From positions 180,626 to 244,625 of the forward strand of contig JAPPNI010000029.1 in NCBI GenBank assembly GCA_028873865.1: a DNA stretch of 64,000 bases. The letters are read 5' to 3'. Shown in pieces: positions 23,887 to 31,982 of the stretch (its first letter is position 1; the number at the start of each line of letters is the position of its first letter). Under the pieces are notes generated by a model. It made no database searches. It was not told the origin of the DNA and saw only the letters and a program-made list of their open reading frames with translations. The position numbers were made by a program, and so were the translations under genes. The stretch is from Chloroflexota bacterium. GTDB lineage: Bacteria > Chloroflexota > Dehalococcoidia > Bin125.

Positions 23887-24816
23887 CTACCCCAGACACC
23901 CCGACAGGAAGTTGTTCACCCGATTCGTCGCATCCATCCCCGCCGGCGTCGGGAAGCCGTCGAACCCGTGCGGAGCCTCCGGGAAGACGTGCAGCTCCGT
24001 CTCATGACCCGCCGCCTGCCAGCGGGCCGCCATAAACAACGAGTCGTCGAGCAACGGGTCCAGGGTCCCGACCGTAAAGATTGCCGGCGGCATGTCCGAC
24101 AGATCGGCCAGCAGCGGCGTCACGTCCGGCAGATCGCGCAGCTCCGGCTCCTCCGGCGTCACGTAGTGGTCGATGAACCACTCCATGATCGGCGACGAGA
24201 GGATCAGGTTGCGGTCTCCCCAGAGACGCGCCGAGGGCGAGTGGCGCAGGTCGTAGACGCCGTAGGTCAACGCCGCCCCCTGGAAGCCCGTGTATCCGTG
24301 GTTGTCGCGCATCCTCAGCAGGGTCGTCGCTGAGAGGTGGCCCCCGGCCGATTCTCCGCCGATCGTGAACACGTCCGTGCCGAACTCCGACTGCCCGTTC
24401 TCGACCAGCCAGACGGCGGCGGCTTCGCAATCCTCATTCGGCGCCGGATACGGATGCTCCGGCGAGAGCCGGTAGCCCACTGAGACCACCGCCTGCTGCG
24501 TCGCCTGGGCGCGCTCCCAGAGCCGCTCGTCGGCGCCGTCGTGCGAGCCAATCACCCAGCCGCCGCCGTGGATGTGCAGGTAGACCCCGCGCACCACCGG
24601 AGGAATGAACACGCGCACAGGAATCTCCCCGGCCGGACCCGGCACGGTTCGCTCCTGCGCGATATCGTCCAGCTTCGCCGGCGGCGGTCCGAACGGCCCG
24701 CCCTCGGCCAGCACGTCGCGCAGCTCCTGCGCTCCCATCTCATGCCACGGCTTGCCCTGCGCCGAGGCCTCCTCGATCATCACGTTCAACGCCTGCGTCT
24801 GCGGGTCCGCCTTCAT
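23887..24816 (-). CDS. Alpha/beta hydrolase, hormone-sensitive-lipase-type esterase
   Basis: A 309-aa carboxylesterase of the HSL (family IV) type. The oxyanion motif HGGGW is at 83-87, the nucleophile is Ser156 in GESAGG, the acid lies in GTLDPLLDD, and the His in APHGFDG. The start at ATG 24816 is preceded by AGGAGG; a longer in-frame reading to 24912 has no such site and overlaps the divergent gene. It is close in sequence to the paralogues at 27097 and 28095, sharing the VPGPAGEIPVRV entry and N-terminal ...TQ(A/G)(I/L)L... helix. Cytoplasmic, no signal peptide. It is convergent with the membrane protein gene. Confidence 0.88.
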   Translation of the reverse strand: MKADPQTQALNVMIEEASAQGKPWHEMGAQELRDVLAEGGPFGPPPAKLDDIAQERTVPGPAGEIPVRVFIPPVVRGVYLHIHGGGWVIGSHDGADERLWERAQATQQAVVSVGYRLSPEHPYPAPNEDCEAAAVWLVENGQSEFGTDVFTIGGESAGGHLSATTLLRMRDNHGYTGFQGAALTYGVYDLRHSPSARLWGDRNLILSSPIMEWFIDHYVTPEEPELRDLPDVTPLLADLSDMPPAIFTVGTLDPLLDDSLFMAARWQAAGHETELHVFPEAPHGFDGFPTPAGMDATNRVNNFLSGCLG

Positions 24817-24881
24817 GGTCTCGCCTCCTGGTCGTCGGATACGATCTAAGTGTTTGCTGAGTATAAGAATTGGAGCCTCAC

Positions 24882-25352
24882 GTGCCCCTCTCCGGCCCCG
24901 CTCTGCCCGCATTCGAGACCGCCTGCGATCTCATCGAACGCATCCTCGCCGCCGCCGATGGCCTCACCTCCGACCAGCTCGACGCCGCCCCTTGGGACGA
25001 CTCCTCCACCATCTTCATCCTCGCCACCCACGCGATCTCCGCGACCGAGTGGAACTTCGTCGAAGTGCTCGCCGAGCAGCAGGTCGACCGCAGCCGACAG
25101 GCCGAGTTCGACTCCCGCGCCGCCTCCGTCGACGATCCCCAGGGCCTGTTGGCCGAACGCTGGGCCGGAGCCAGAGCCGCCATCGAGTCGGCCCTCGCCG
25201 ACCTCTCGGACGACGCCTGGGACGGCCCGCACTACCACATGTTCATGGACAGGAACCTCAGCGGTCACGAGCTGGTCGTCCGCGCTCTCTCGCACACCGC
25301 CGAGCACGTCGGCCACGCCGAGATGACCCGCCAGTGGCTCGACGCCCGGTAG
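24882..25352 (+). CDS. DinB-family protein
   Basis: A 156-aa four-helix-bundle protein of the DinB/YfiT-like superfamily, metal-binding proteins often acting as thiol-dependent transferases. His in ATHAISATEWN and the paired His in LSHTAEHVGHAEMTRQ are the likely metal ligands. I take GTG 24882 (GGAG 6 bp upstream) as the start; TTG 24870 is in frame but has no ribosome site. Its last codons and stop form the first unit of a 15-bp tandem repeat leading into the GH3 gene. A second DinB protein is encoded at 52253. Confidence 0.75.
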   Translation: MPLSGPALPAFETACDLIERILAAADGLTSDQLDAAPWDDSSTIFILATHAISATEWNFVEVLAEQQVDRSRQAEFDSRAASVDDPQGLLAERWAGARAAIESALADLSDDAWDGPHYHMFMDRNLSGHELVVRALSHTAEHVGHAEMTRQWLDAR

Positions 25353-25396
25353 CTCGACGCCCGGTAGCCCGACGCCCGGTGACACGACGCCCAGTG
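25337..25396 (+). repeat. 15-bp tandem repeat, four units, bridging two genes
   Basis: Units of GCTCGACGCCCGGTA: the first two are identical, the third has two changes and the fourth is more diverged. The first unit encodes the end of the DinB protein including its TAG, and the last unit ends in the GTG start codon of the GH3 gene. The period is a multiple of three, so copy-number change keeps frame. Confidence 0.9.
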
Positions 25397-26524
25397 AGAC
25401 GACCGTTCCTCGCGCTCGCCGGCCTGCTGGCGATCGCCGCCTCGCTCATCGCCTGCGCCTCCGACGACCCCGCCCCGCTCTCCCTCGAAGACGCCGTTGG
25501 CCAGATGCTGCTGATCGGCTTCCGCGGCGAGACCCTCGATGACGAGACCACCGCGCTCCTGGACGAGATCGCCCCGGGCGGCGTCATCCTCTTCGACTAC
25601 GACGGCCCCAGCGGCGGCGAACAGGTCCGCAACATCGTCTCGCCCGACCAGCTCGAGGCCTTGACCGCCGCCCTACAAGAGGCTTCTGCTCGCCCCTTGC
25701 TGATCGCCATCGACGCCGAAGGCGGCTTCGTCAACCGGCTCAAGCCGGGCGACGGATTCGATGTCCCATTGCCCAGCCACTTCATACTCGGCTCTTATCT
25801 GGATCCCTTTCACACCGAGTTGCTGGCTCGCACCTCGGCCCGACAACTGAGCGACCTCGGCATCAACTGGAACCTCGCGCCCGTCGTCGACGTCAACGTC
25901 TTCCCCGACAGCCCCGCCATCGGCTACTGGGAACGCTCCTTCAGCCACGATCCCGCCGTCGTCGCCGAACACGCCGCCGCCTTCGCCCGCGCCCACCACG
26001 ACCACGGCGTCGTCTCCACGCTCAAGCACTTCCCCGGACACGGCAGCGCCGTCGGCGACACCCATCTCGGCGTCACCGACGTCACCGACTCCTTCGTCCG
26101 CGACGACGAACTCGCTCCTTACCGACAGCTCATCAACGACGGCTACGACGACGTCGTCATGACCGCGCACGTCGTCAACCGCAACCTCGACCCGTCCGCC
26201 CGCCCGGCCACGCTCTCCCGACCGATCGTCACCGGTCTGCTGCGCGGCGAGCTGGGCTTCGACGGCGTGGTCCTCTCCGACGACATGCAGATGGGCGCGA
26301 TCCTCGAACAGTACAGCCTGGAAGCCGCCGTCATCGAAGCCATCAAGGCGGGCGTCGACATCATCCTGATCGCCAATCAGAACACCTACGACACCGACCA
26401 CGTCCGACGGATCAAGGCCGCCATCATCGCCGCCGTCGAGCAGGGTGAGATCTCCCGGCAGCGCATCGACGAGTCGGTCGAGCGAATCCTCGCGCTCAAG
26501 CGCAGGTACGGTCTCATCGACTAG
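25394..26524 (+). CDS. Glycoside hydrolase family 3 lipoprotein (beta-N-acetylhexosaminidase-like)
   Basis: A 376-aa secreted GH3 enzyme of the NagZ type, which cleaves beta-N-acetylglucosaminides such as peptidoglycan fragments. The signal peptide LALAGLLAIAASLIAC ends in lipobox LIAC (Cys21), so it should be lipid-anchored outside the membrane. Family motifs are LIAIDAEGGFVNRL (early substrate loop), the LAPVVDVNVFP strand, STLKHFPGHGSAVGDTH (catalytic Asp/His loop) and LSDDMQMGAI holding the nucleophile Asp. The start is GTG 25394 at the end of the tandem repeat; a longer upstream reading (repeats of RRPVA) is an artefact of that repeat. Confidence 0.86.
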   Translation: MRRPFLALAGLLAIAASLIACASDDPAPLSLEDAVGQMLLIGFRGETLDDETTALLDEIAPGGVILFDYDGPSGGEQVRNIVSPDQLEALTAALQEASARPLLIAIDAEGGFVNRLKPGDGFDVPLPSHFILGSYLDPFHTELLARTSARQLSDLGINWNLAPVVDVNVFPDSPAIGYWERSFSHDPAVVAEHAAAFARAHHDHGVVSTLKHFPGHGSAVGDTHLGVTDVTDSFVRDDELAPYRQLINDGYDDVVMTAHVVNRNLDPSARPATLSRPIVTGLLRGELGFDGVVLSDDMQMGAILEQYSLEAAVIEAIKAGVDIILIANQNTYDTDHVRRIKAAIIAAVEQGEISRQRIDESVERILALKRRYGLID

Positions 26525-26720
26525 CGCACGTTGGACTCGATCGGCGTCCGTGTCCGGGACAACAGAGCGCGATCTCCTGAGAACTCATGTCCGTATATCA
26601 TCATCGGCGAACAGGGATCATCCAAAGGAGTGAGAGCGCTGATGGCCCGCCTGCACCAACCGAAGCGCCCTCCGCCCAGGCCCGCCCGCAATCGAATCGA
26701 GCCGTACAACGGCCGGCAAA

Positions 26721-26780
26721 ATCCGCTCAAATCCCTACAGATCCGAACAAATCCGAACAAATCCGAACAAATCCGAACAG
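26721..26780 (+). repeat. 10-bp phased array (ATCCGAACAA-type), six units
   Basis: Six consecutive 10-base units; the last four are ATCCGAACAA or differ from it by one base. Each carries an A-tract at the same phase, one helical turn apart, which predicts intrinsic curvature. Confidence 0.92.
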
Positions 26781-26800
26781 GCAGACACGCCTCCATGCCT

Positions 26801-26850
26801 GAGAAAACCTGAAGAAACCTGAAAGAACCTGAAAAATGCTGAAACTCGAA
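26801..26850 (+). repeat. 10-bp phased array (GAAGAAACCT-type), five units
   Basis: Five consecutive 10-base units beginning GA(A/G), with A-runs in constant phase. It is separated from the previous array by 20 bases, which keeps the same 10-base register. Confidence 0.85.
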
Positions 26851-26862
26851 ATCTCACGATTT

Positions 26863-26883
26863 CCAGTGTTTTACGGGAGATCG
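26863..26883 (+). repeat. 21-bp shared element, copy 1
   Basis: Identical to 43418-43438. It begins CCAGTGTTTT and ends GGGAGATCG. Both copies lie beside 10-bp-period arrays in otherwise unrelated intergenic regions. Confidence 0.88.
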
Positions 26884-27096
26884 TGCCCCTTTCCGTCGTT
26901 TCGCCGCTCGAAAAAAAGTGTTCACCGAAAACCTGAAACCCGCCCATGACCGGACGCTCGAACAACGACACCGCTTATCCTGTCCCCGATGCGCTCACGG
27001 GCGCACCGAACATGTTGCGCCCACGGGCGCACCAAACGTGTTGCGCCGAGCGGCGTACCAAAACTGAACAGCACACACCGCACAAGGAGTGAACCA

Positions 27097-28023
27097 ATGC
27101 CCCCAACCCCCGAAACTCAGGGACTGCTCGCCATGCTGGAGGAAGCCGGCGGACCTGACATCTCCGAACAGACCCCCGCCGAGGCGCGTGAGGCCATCGC
27201 CGGTTTCGCCGCGATGCAGGCCGGCGCGCCCGAGCCCGCTCGCGTCGAAAACCGCACCGTCCCCGGACCCGCCGGCGACATCCCCGTGCGCGTCTACGCC
27301 TCCGAGGGCGACAACCTGCCCGTCGTCATGTACTACCACGGCGGCGGCTGGGTCCTCGGTGACATCGAGTCGCACGACGGCACCTGCAAGCAACTCCTCG
27401 CCGAGCTCGGCCAGGCGGTCGTGGTCTCCGTCGACTACCGCCTCGCGCCCGAGCACAAGTACCCCGCCGCAGCCGACGACTGCTACGCCGCCGCGGCCTG
27501 GGTCGCCGAGAACGGCGCCGAGATCGGCGCCGACGGCTCGCGCCTGGCCGTCTGCGGCGACTCGGCCGGCGGCAACCTCTCCGCCGTCGTCTCACAGATG
27601 GCCCGCGACCGCGGCGGCCCCGCAATCGCCGCGCAGGTCCTCCACGTGCCCGTCACCGACCACAACTACGACTACCCGTCCTACTCCGAGAACGCCGAGG
27701 GCTACCTGCTGACCCGCGCCTCGATGGTCTGGTTCTGGGACCACTACCTGCCCAGTGACGCCTCCGGCAAGGAGGCCTACGCCTCCCCGCTCCAGGCCGC
27801 CGACCTCTCCGGTCTGCCCCCCGCGCTGGTGCAAACCGCCGAGTACGATCCCCTGCGCGACGAGGGCGAAGCCTACGCCGCCAAGCTCGAGGCCGCCGGC
27901 AGCGAGGTCACCATGCACCGCTACGACGGCGTCGTCCACGACCCGTTCATGATGTTCGCCGTCATCCCCACCGGAGTGGAGTGCCTCAAGGAAGCCGCCG
28001 CCTTCATCAACCAGCGCATCTAA
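27097..28023 (+). CDS. Alpha/beta hydrolase, hormone-sensitive-lipase-type esterase
   Basis: A 308-aa HSL-type esterase: HGGGW at 81-85, nucleophile Ser156 in GDSAGG, acid in TAEYDPLRDEGE, base His in VVHDPF. The ATG at 27097 has AAGGAG 9 bp upstream. It is a tandem paralogue of the gene that follows (28095), the two sharing SVDYRLAPE and VVSQMARDRGGP. The repeat-bearing 572-bp region upstream must contain its promoter. In-line paralogues with an intervening hairpin repeat point to local duplication and divergence. Likely soluble; the ester substrate is unknown. Confidence 0.9.
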   Translation: MPPTPETQGLLAMLEEAGGPDISEQTPAEAREAIAGFAAMQAGAPEPARVENRTVPGPAGDIPVRVYASEGDNLPVVMYYHGGGWVLGDIESHDGTCKQLLAELGQAVVVSVDYRLAPEHKYPAAADDCYAAAAWVAENGAEIGADGSRLAVCGDSAGGNLSAVVSQMARDRGGPAIAAQVLHVPVTDHNYDYPSYSENAEGYLLTRASMVWFWDHYLPSDASGKEAYASPLQAADLSGLPPALVQTAEYDPLRDEGEAYAAKLEAAGSEVTMHRYDGVVHDPFMMFAVIPTGVECLKEAAAFINQRI

Positions 28024-28032
28024 CCGCGTTCA

Positions 28033-28078
28033 CACCTCCCCCGTTGGCGGAGGTGTCGCGGAGCGACGGAGGGGCGCC
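28033..28078 (+). repeat. Two-hairpin intergenic repeat, diverged relative
   Basis: Same architecture as 12695 and 53907 but different bases: CACCTCC / GGAGGTG stem, then TCGC-GGA-GCGA mini-hairpin, then a GGAGGGG run. Conservation of structure rather than sequence is what links it to the family. Confidence 0.55.
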
Positions 28079-28094
28079 CCGAAAGGACCGGACA

Positions 28095-29030
28095 ATGCCA
28101 GTTACCGCAGAAACCCAGGCCATCCTCGACATGCGGGCCGGCGCGCCGCCCTTCAACGAGATGTCCCCGCAGGACGCTCGCAAGGCGATGGCCGCGCTGC
28201 GGCCGCAGGGCGAACCCGAACCGGTCGCCCAGGTTCACGAGATGGTTGTGCCCGGTCCGGCCGGGGAAATCCCCGCGCGCGGCTACCTGCCCAACGACGA
28301 TCCGCGCGACCTGCCCACCATCGTCTACTACCACGGCGGTGGCTGGGTGATCGGCGACCTCGACTCCCACGACGCCGTCGCCCGCGCCCTCTGCAACCGG
28401 GCCGGCATGAGCGTCCTCTCCGTCGACTATCGCCTCGCGCCCGAGGCCAGGTATCCCGCCGCCGCCGAAGACGCCTACGCCGCCGTCGCCTGGATCAACA
28501 GCATGTACGACCAGCAGGGCGGCCGATCCGATCGCATCGCCGTCGCCGGCGACTCGGCCGGAGGCAACCTCGCCGCCGTCGTCTCGCAGATGGCACGCGA
28601 CCGCGGCGGCCCGCGGATCGACGCCCAGGTCCTGATCTATCCGGTCACCGACTTCAACTTCGAGACCGAGTCCTACAAGGTCAACGGCCGCGGAGAGTAC
28701 GGGCTCTCGGAAGCCGGCATGCGCTGGTTCTGGGACCTCTACCTCAACGACGAGTCCGAAGGCTCGCAGCCCTACGCCTCGCCGATTCGGGCCGAGGATC
28801 TCTCCAACCTGCCCAGGTCTCTGACGATCACGGCCGAGTACGATTCGCTCCGCGACGAAGGCGAGGCCTACGCAGCCGCGCTCGCCGTCGCCGGCAACCA
28901 GTCAAGCTGCACCCGCTACGACGGCGTCATCCACGGCTTCGTCAGCGCCTTCGCCGCCGTTCCCGAAGGAGACCAGGCCCTCAACCAGATCGCCGCCGAA
29001 CTCCGCAGTGCCTTCAACATGGATGAGTGA
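28095..29030 (+). CDS. Alpha/beta hydrolase, hormone-sensitive-lipase-type esterase
   Basis: A 311-aa HSL-type esterase with HGGGW at 80-84, nucleophile Ser154 in GDSAGG, acid in TAEYDSLRDEGE and base His in VIHGFVS. It is the third HSL paralogue within 5 kb and closest to the preceding gene. The ATG at 28095 follows AAAGGA; the longer in-frame extension would read through the hairpin repeat and is rejected. It is convergent with the epoxide-hydrolase-like gene, only 4 bp apart. Confidence 0.9.
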   Translation: MPVTAETQAILDMRAGAPPFNEMSPQDARKAMAALRPQGEPEPVAQVHEMVVPGPAGEIPARGYLPNDDPRDLPTIVYYHGGGWVIGDLDSHDAVARALCNRAGMSVLSVDYRLAPEARYPAAAEDAYAAVAWINSMYDQQGGRSDRIAVAGDSAGGNLAAVVSQMARDRGGPRIDAQVLIYPVTDFNFETESYKVNGRGEYGLSEAGMRWFWDLYLNDESEGSQPYASPIRAEDLSNLPRSLTITAEYDSLRDEGEAYAAALAVAGNQSSCTRYDGVIHGFVSAFAAVPEGDQALNQIAAELRSAFNMDE

Positions 29031-29034
29031 AGGG

Positions 29035-29412
29035 CTAGCCGCCGGGCATCTGCTTCTGGAATGAGGCCATGTCGAAGTAGTCGCGCCAGCGAGCGATCTT
29101 GCCGTCGCGGATCTCGAACACCCCGCAGACCAGCACCGTGACGTCATTCCCGCCGATCACGAAGCGGTCGACGCGCTCGTTCAGCACCACGTCGCCATTC
29201 GCCGCCGAGTGCAGCACTTCCCAGCCCTTCGACGTCATCTGCGACACCCCGGTCAGCGCCGCCTTGACCGCCTCGATCCCCTCGGCCGGTGCCATCGGCA
29301 TATTGTGGTAGACCGCGTCGTCGGTGAAGTACGACGCCAGCTGGTCCGCATCCGGGTGCTCAACATCGAACTCCGCCATGAAGGCATTGACAATCGCTTC
29401 CGCGTCGGACAT
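29035..29412 (-). CDS. Limonene-1,2-epoxide hydrolase-like protein (SnoaL/NTF2 fold)
   Basis: A 125-aa cone-fold protein. It keeps the residues that define limonene-1,2-epoxide hydrolase: Tyr35-x-Asn37 (in VYHNMP), Arg80-x-Asp82 (in NERVDRF) and Trp109-x-Asp111 (in RWRDYFD), with near-normal spacing. This supports a true epoxide hydrolase acting without a covalent intermediate rather than a generic SnoaL-like protein. The start is ATG 29412; the longer reading to 29565 overlaps the divergent gene. In a locus rich in flavin monooxygenases, it could open epoxides they produce. Confidence 0.8.
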   Translation of the reverse strand: MSDAEAIVNAFMAEFDVEHPDADQLASYFTDDAVYHNMPMAPAEGIEAVKAALTGVSQMTSKGWEVLHSAANGDVVLNERVDRFVIGGNDVTVLVCGVFEIRDGKIARWRDYFDMASFQKQMPGG

Positions 29413-29519
29413 CGGGCAATCCTTCCGATTCTTGGGTGTGAGCATCCGCAGTCTAGGACTCGCATCGGGGTACATTGATACTCGGCTGTCGGCCATGGCA
29501 AGCGAAGAGAAGTGAACCG

Positions 29520-30257
29520 ATGACGAATCGCCAGATCGTTTCCCACGAAGAATGGACTGAAGCACGGCGCCGGTTGCTGCAACGAGAGAAGGAGTTCACC
29601 CGTCTCCGCGACGAGCTGGCCGCAGCCCGACGCGATCTCCCCTGGGAGCCGGTCGAGCAGGATTACGTCTTCGAGAGCCCAGACGGTCCCGAGTCACTCT
29701 CCAACCTGTTCGGCGCCGCCGACCAACTGATCATCTACCACTTCATGTTCGATCCCGAGTGGGAAGAGGGCTGCGTCGCCTGTTCCTTCACGGCCGACCA
29801 CTTCGACCCAATCCGAATTCACATCGAACAGCGCAACGCAGCATTCGCCGTGGTCTCCCGCGCGCCGCTGGACAAGCTACAGGCCTATCGGGAGCGAATG
29901 GGTTGGGAGTTCAACTGGCTCTCCGCGCGCGACAACTCTTTCAACTTCGACTACCAGGTCTCGTTCCCCGCAGATCGGGACGACCTCGATCCGCTCGAGT
30001 ACAACTACGCCGAACGCAATCCCTTCGAGGGCGGCGAGGCGCCGGGACTCTCCGTTTTCTACAAGGACGAGTCAGGCCGGATCTTCCACACCTACTCGAC
30101 CTACGCGCGAGGCCTGGAAGACTTCCTCGGGACCTATCGCTTCCTCGACGTGCTGCCCAACGGCCGCGACGAAGGAGGCCTGCCCTGGACCATGGCCTGG
30201 CTCCAGCGCCACGACCAGTACGGCGCTGACCTCGTCAGCATTGAAGGAATCGAGTAG
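29520..30257 (+). CDS. DUF899 family thioredoxin-fold protein
   Basis: A 245-aa protein of the DUF899 family, thioredoxin-like but of unknown activity. It begins with the usual helix (EEWTEARRRLLQREKEFTRLRD), then PWEPVEQDYVFESPDG, then the thioredoxin strand LIIYHFMFDPEWEEGCVACSF, where Cys-x-x-Cys (GCVAC) sits in the place of a redox centre, and ends SVFYKDESGRIFHTYSTYARG. All are family hallmarks. Divergent from the epoxide-hydrolase-like gene and convergent with the LLM gene 3 bp away. Confidence 0.85.
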   Translation: MTNRQIVSHEEWTEARRRLLQREKEFTRLRDELAAARRDLPWEPVEQDYVFESPDGPESLSNLFGAADQLIIYHFMFDPEWEEGCVACSFTADHFDPIRIHIEQRNAAFAVVSRAPLDKLQAYRERMGWEFNWLSARDNSFNFDYQVSFPADRDDLDPLEYNYAERNPFEGGEAPGLSVFYKDESGRIFHTYSTYARGLEDFLGTYRFLDVLPNGRDEGGLPWTMAWLQRHDQYGADLVSIEGIE

Positions 30258-30260
30258 CGC

Positions 30261-31319
30261 CTAAGCGCCCGACGACTCCTTGGCCAGGTCGGCCATCAGC
30301 TCGATCGCTTCGGGCTGGTTGGTCCGCACCGTGAGGCCGGTGATGTAGCTGTCGGCCCAGGCCTGGTAACGCTCGCGAATCCGCGCCGGTGGTCCCAGCA
30401 GCGCCTGCTCATCGAGGAACTCCTCCGGGACCTCCTCGATCGCTTCCGCCTTGCGACCGGCCAGATAAAGCTCCTGGATCCGTTCGGCGGCGTCGCCATA
30501 GCCACGGCGGATCATCGACATCTTGTGGAAGTTCACGGAACGAGCGCCCATGCCGCCGACGTACAACGCGACATTCGGCTTCATCTTGCGGAACGCGTCG
30601 CGCAGGTCGTCGGTGATTTCGACCTCAGCCGACGACTGCACCTCGAAGTCCGGCCACCACTTCGCCGTACCGCTCTTCGCCTCGGCCCGCTTGAACCCTT
30701 CTTCAATCCACGGCTCAAACAGCTCGGCGTTATACGGCGTCAGACCCAGCGGGAGCCAGCCGTCCGCGACCTCGCCGGTCATGCGCACGTTCATCTCCGT
30801 GCCCGTACCCAGCCAGATCGGGATGTTGGGATTCATGTGCAGGATCGACTTCAGCGGCTTGGCCAGTCCCGCGCTCCCCGGTCCGACGTAGGGCAAAGAG
30901 ATCTCTTTGCCGTCATGCACAACCGGCTCCTCGCGCGCCAGGATCTTGCGAATAATCGACACGTAGTCGCGAATCCGCGTGTTCGGCTTGCCCCACGGCT
31001 CCCCGTACCAGCCTTCGACGATCTGCGGTCCCGACACACCGATTCCCAGGATCACGCGGTCGCCGCCGGCCAGCGCGTCGATCGTCGCCGCCGTCATCGC
31101 CGCGTTGGCGGCCGTCCGCCCCGCCAGCTGGATCACACCGGTGCCGAGTCGAATCTTCTCGGTCACCGCGGCCAGGTACGCCAACGGAGAGAACGCGTCC
31201 GAGCCATACGCCTCAGCCGTCCAGACCGAGTCGTAGCCCAGCTCTTCCGCCTGCCGGACGAGGTCCACCGGCAGTGACATGTATGCGCCCGAGTAGCCAA
31301 GCGCCAGTCCGAGTTTCAT
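30261..31319 (-). CDS. LLM class F420/flavin-dependent oxidoreductase
   Basis: A 352-aa luciferase-like enzyme of the subgroup usually annotated as F420-dependent. Landmarks are MKLGLALGYSGAYM, QAEELGYDSVWTAEAYGSDAFSPL (24-47), EKIRLGTGVIQLAGR, DRVILGIGVSGPQIVEGWYG (near 86-105) and ADGWLPLGLTP. It is more similar to actinobacterial F420 enzymes than to the five other LLM proteins here, so F420 rather than FMNH2 may be its cofactor; no F420 biosynthesis gene is in view. It heads a minus-strand run from the two glyoxalase-like genes downstream to upstream order M20, SDR. Confidence 0.87.
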   Translation of the reverse strand: MKLGLALGYSGAYMSLPVDLVRQAEELGYDSVWTAEAYGSDAFSPLAYLAAVTEKIRLGTGVIQLAGRTAANAAMTAATIDALAGGDRVILGIGVSGPQIVEGWYGEPWGKPNTRIRDYVSIIRKILAREEPVVHDGKEISLPYVGPGSAGLAKPLKSILHMNPNIPIWLGTGTEMNVRMTGEVADGWLPLGLTPYNAELFEPWIEEGFKRAEAKSGTAKWWPDFEVQSSAEVEITDDLRDAFRKMKPNVALYVGGMGARSVNFHKMSMIRRGYGDAAERIQELYLAGRKAEAIEEVPEEFLDEQALLGPPARIRERYQAWADSYITGLTVRTNQPEAIELMADLAKESSGA

Positions 31320-31342
31320 CGTTCATTCCTCTCTGCCGCGGG

Positions 31343-31972
31343 TTAGCGCAGTGTGATTGAACCATTCGGCCCCTCGATCACGGCGACCAGCGCCGGCTCT
31401 GGACCCTCAAGCAGTTCGAGTTCAACTCCCAGTGCCTCATGCGCGCGTCGAACCGCATCCACATCAGGATGCTCGCCGTGCCACGATGCCAGTCGAGCGC
31501 CCTTGACCGCCGTCGATGACGGATGCCGAGCCTCGCCCCAGTCGATCAGGAATGGCGCCAGCCCTCCCAACAGCGGCGGCCAGATCGTGCGGGTGAGCCG
31601 CCAGTCGAGCCGTGTCCCGTCGGCCAGCACACGGCCCAGCGGCTGCACCTCGCCGATGTCGTAGCCGGCAGCCTTCGCAGCCGCGACCCGCTCTTCGATC
31701 TGGGCGCCGGCCTTGCAGCACCAGTGCGGCACATGCGCGCCCCGGCCGCCGAAGTCATGCATACCGAAGGGCAGCGTGCCCTCATGGTCGGCCTGGTCCG
31801 GGTCGGGACCGATGATCTCAAGGTAGGCGTCGTCTTGCAGCGCCAGCAGATGGTTGTAGACGCCACGACCGGGGAAGTGTCCGCCGAGCTCGGGGCGCAG
31901 GCCGATCGCCGCCTCGATCTCGGCGACCGAGGCCTGGACATCGGGCGTTGCGAGAACGATGTGATCCAGCAT
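31343..31972 (-). CDS. Glyoxalase-like (VOC superfamily) protein, paralogue 1
   Basis: A 209-aa protein of the glyoxalase-like PF13468 type: MLDHIVLATPDVQ at the start with the first metal His, NHLLALQDDAYLEIIGPDP (near 42-60), VPHWCCK, RLDWRLT, and GEHPDVDAVRRAHEALG in the second half. Members are metal-dependent isomerases, dioxygenases or lyases of unknown specificity. ATG 31972 is the natural start, matching its neighbour. It is a tandem duplicate of 31983-32609 with 10 bp between them. Confidence 0.8.
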   Translation of the reverse strand: MLDHIVLATPDVQASVAEIEAAIGLRPELGGHFPGRGVYNHLLALQDDAYLEIIGPDPDQADHEGTLPFGMHDFGGRGAHVPHWCCKAGAQIEERVAAAKAAGYDIGEVQPLGRVLADGTRLDWRLTRTIWPPLLGGLAPFLIDWGEARHPSSTAVKGARLASWHGEHPDVDAVRRAHEALGVELELLEGPEPALVAVIEGPNGSITLR

Positions 31973-31982
31973 GACGGCTCTT

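Larger units (their letters stand above)
26525..27096. other. 572-bp intergenic region with phased repeats
   Basis: No convincing gene. A 56-codon ORF (26642-26812) has a weak ribosome site, and its amino acids simply follow the 10-bp repeats, so I do not call it. The region holds two exact 10-bp-period arrays and a 21-bp element shared with 43418-43438. CACGAT and ATCGTG flank that element. Confidence 0.7.

Noticed and set aside
26642..26812. 56-codon ORF through the 10-bp arrays
   Set aside because: Its sequence merely reads the repeat in frame, the ribosome site is 11-12 bp away, and composition is unnatural.
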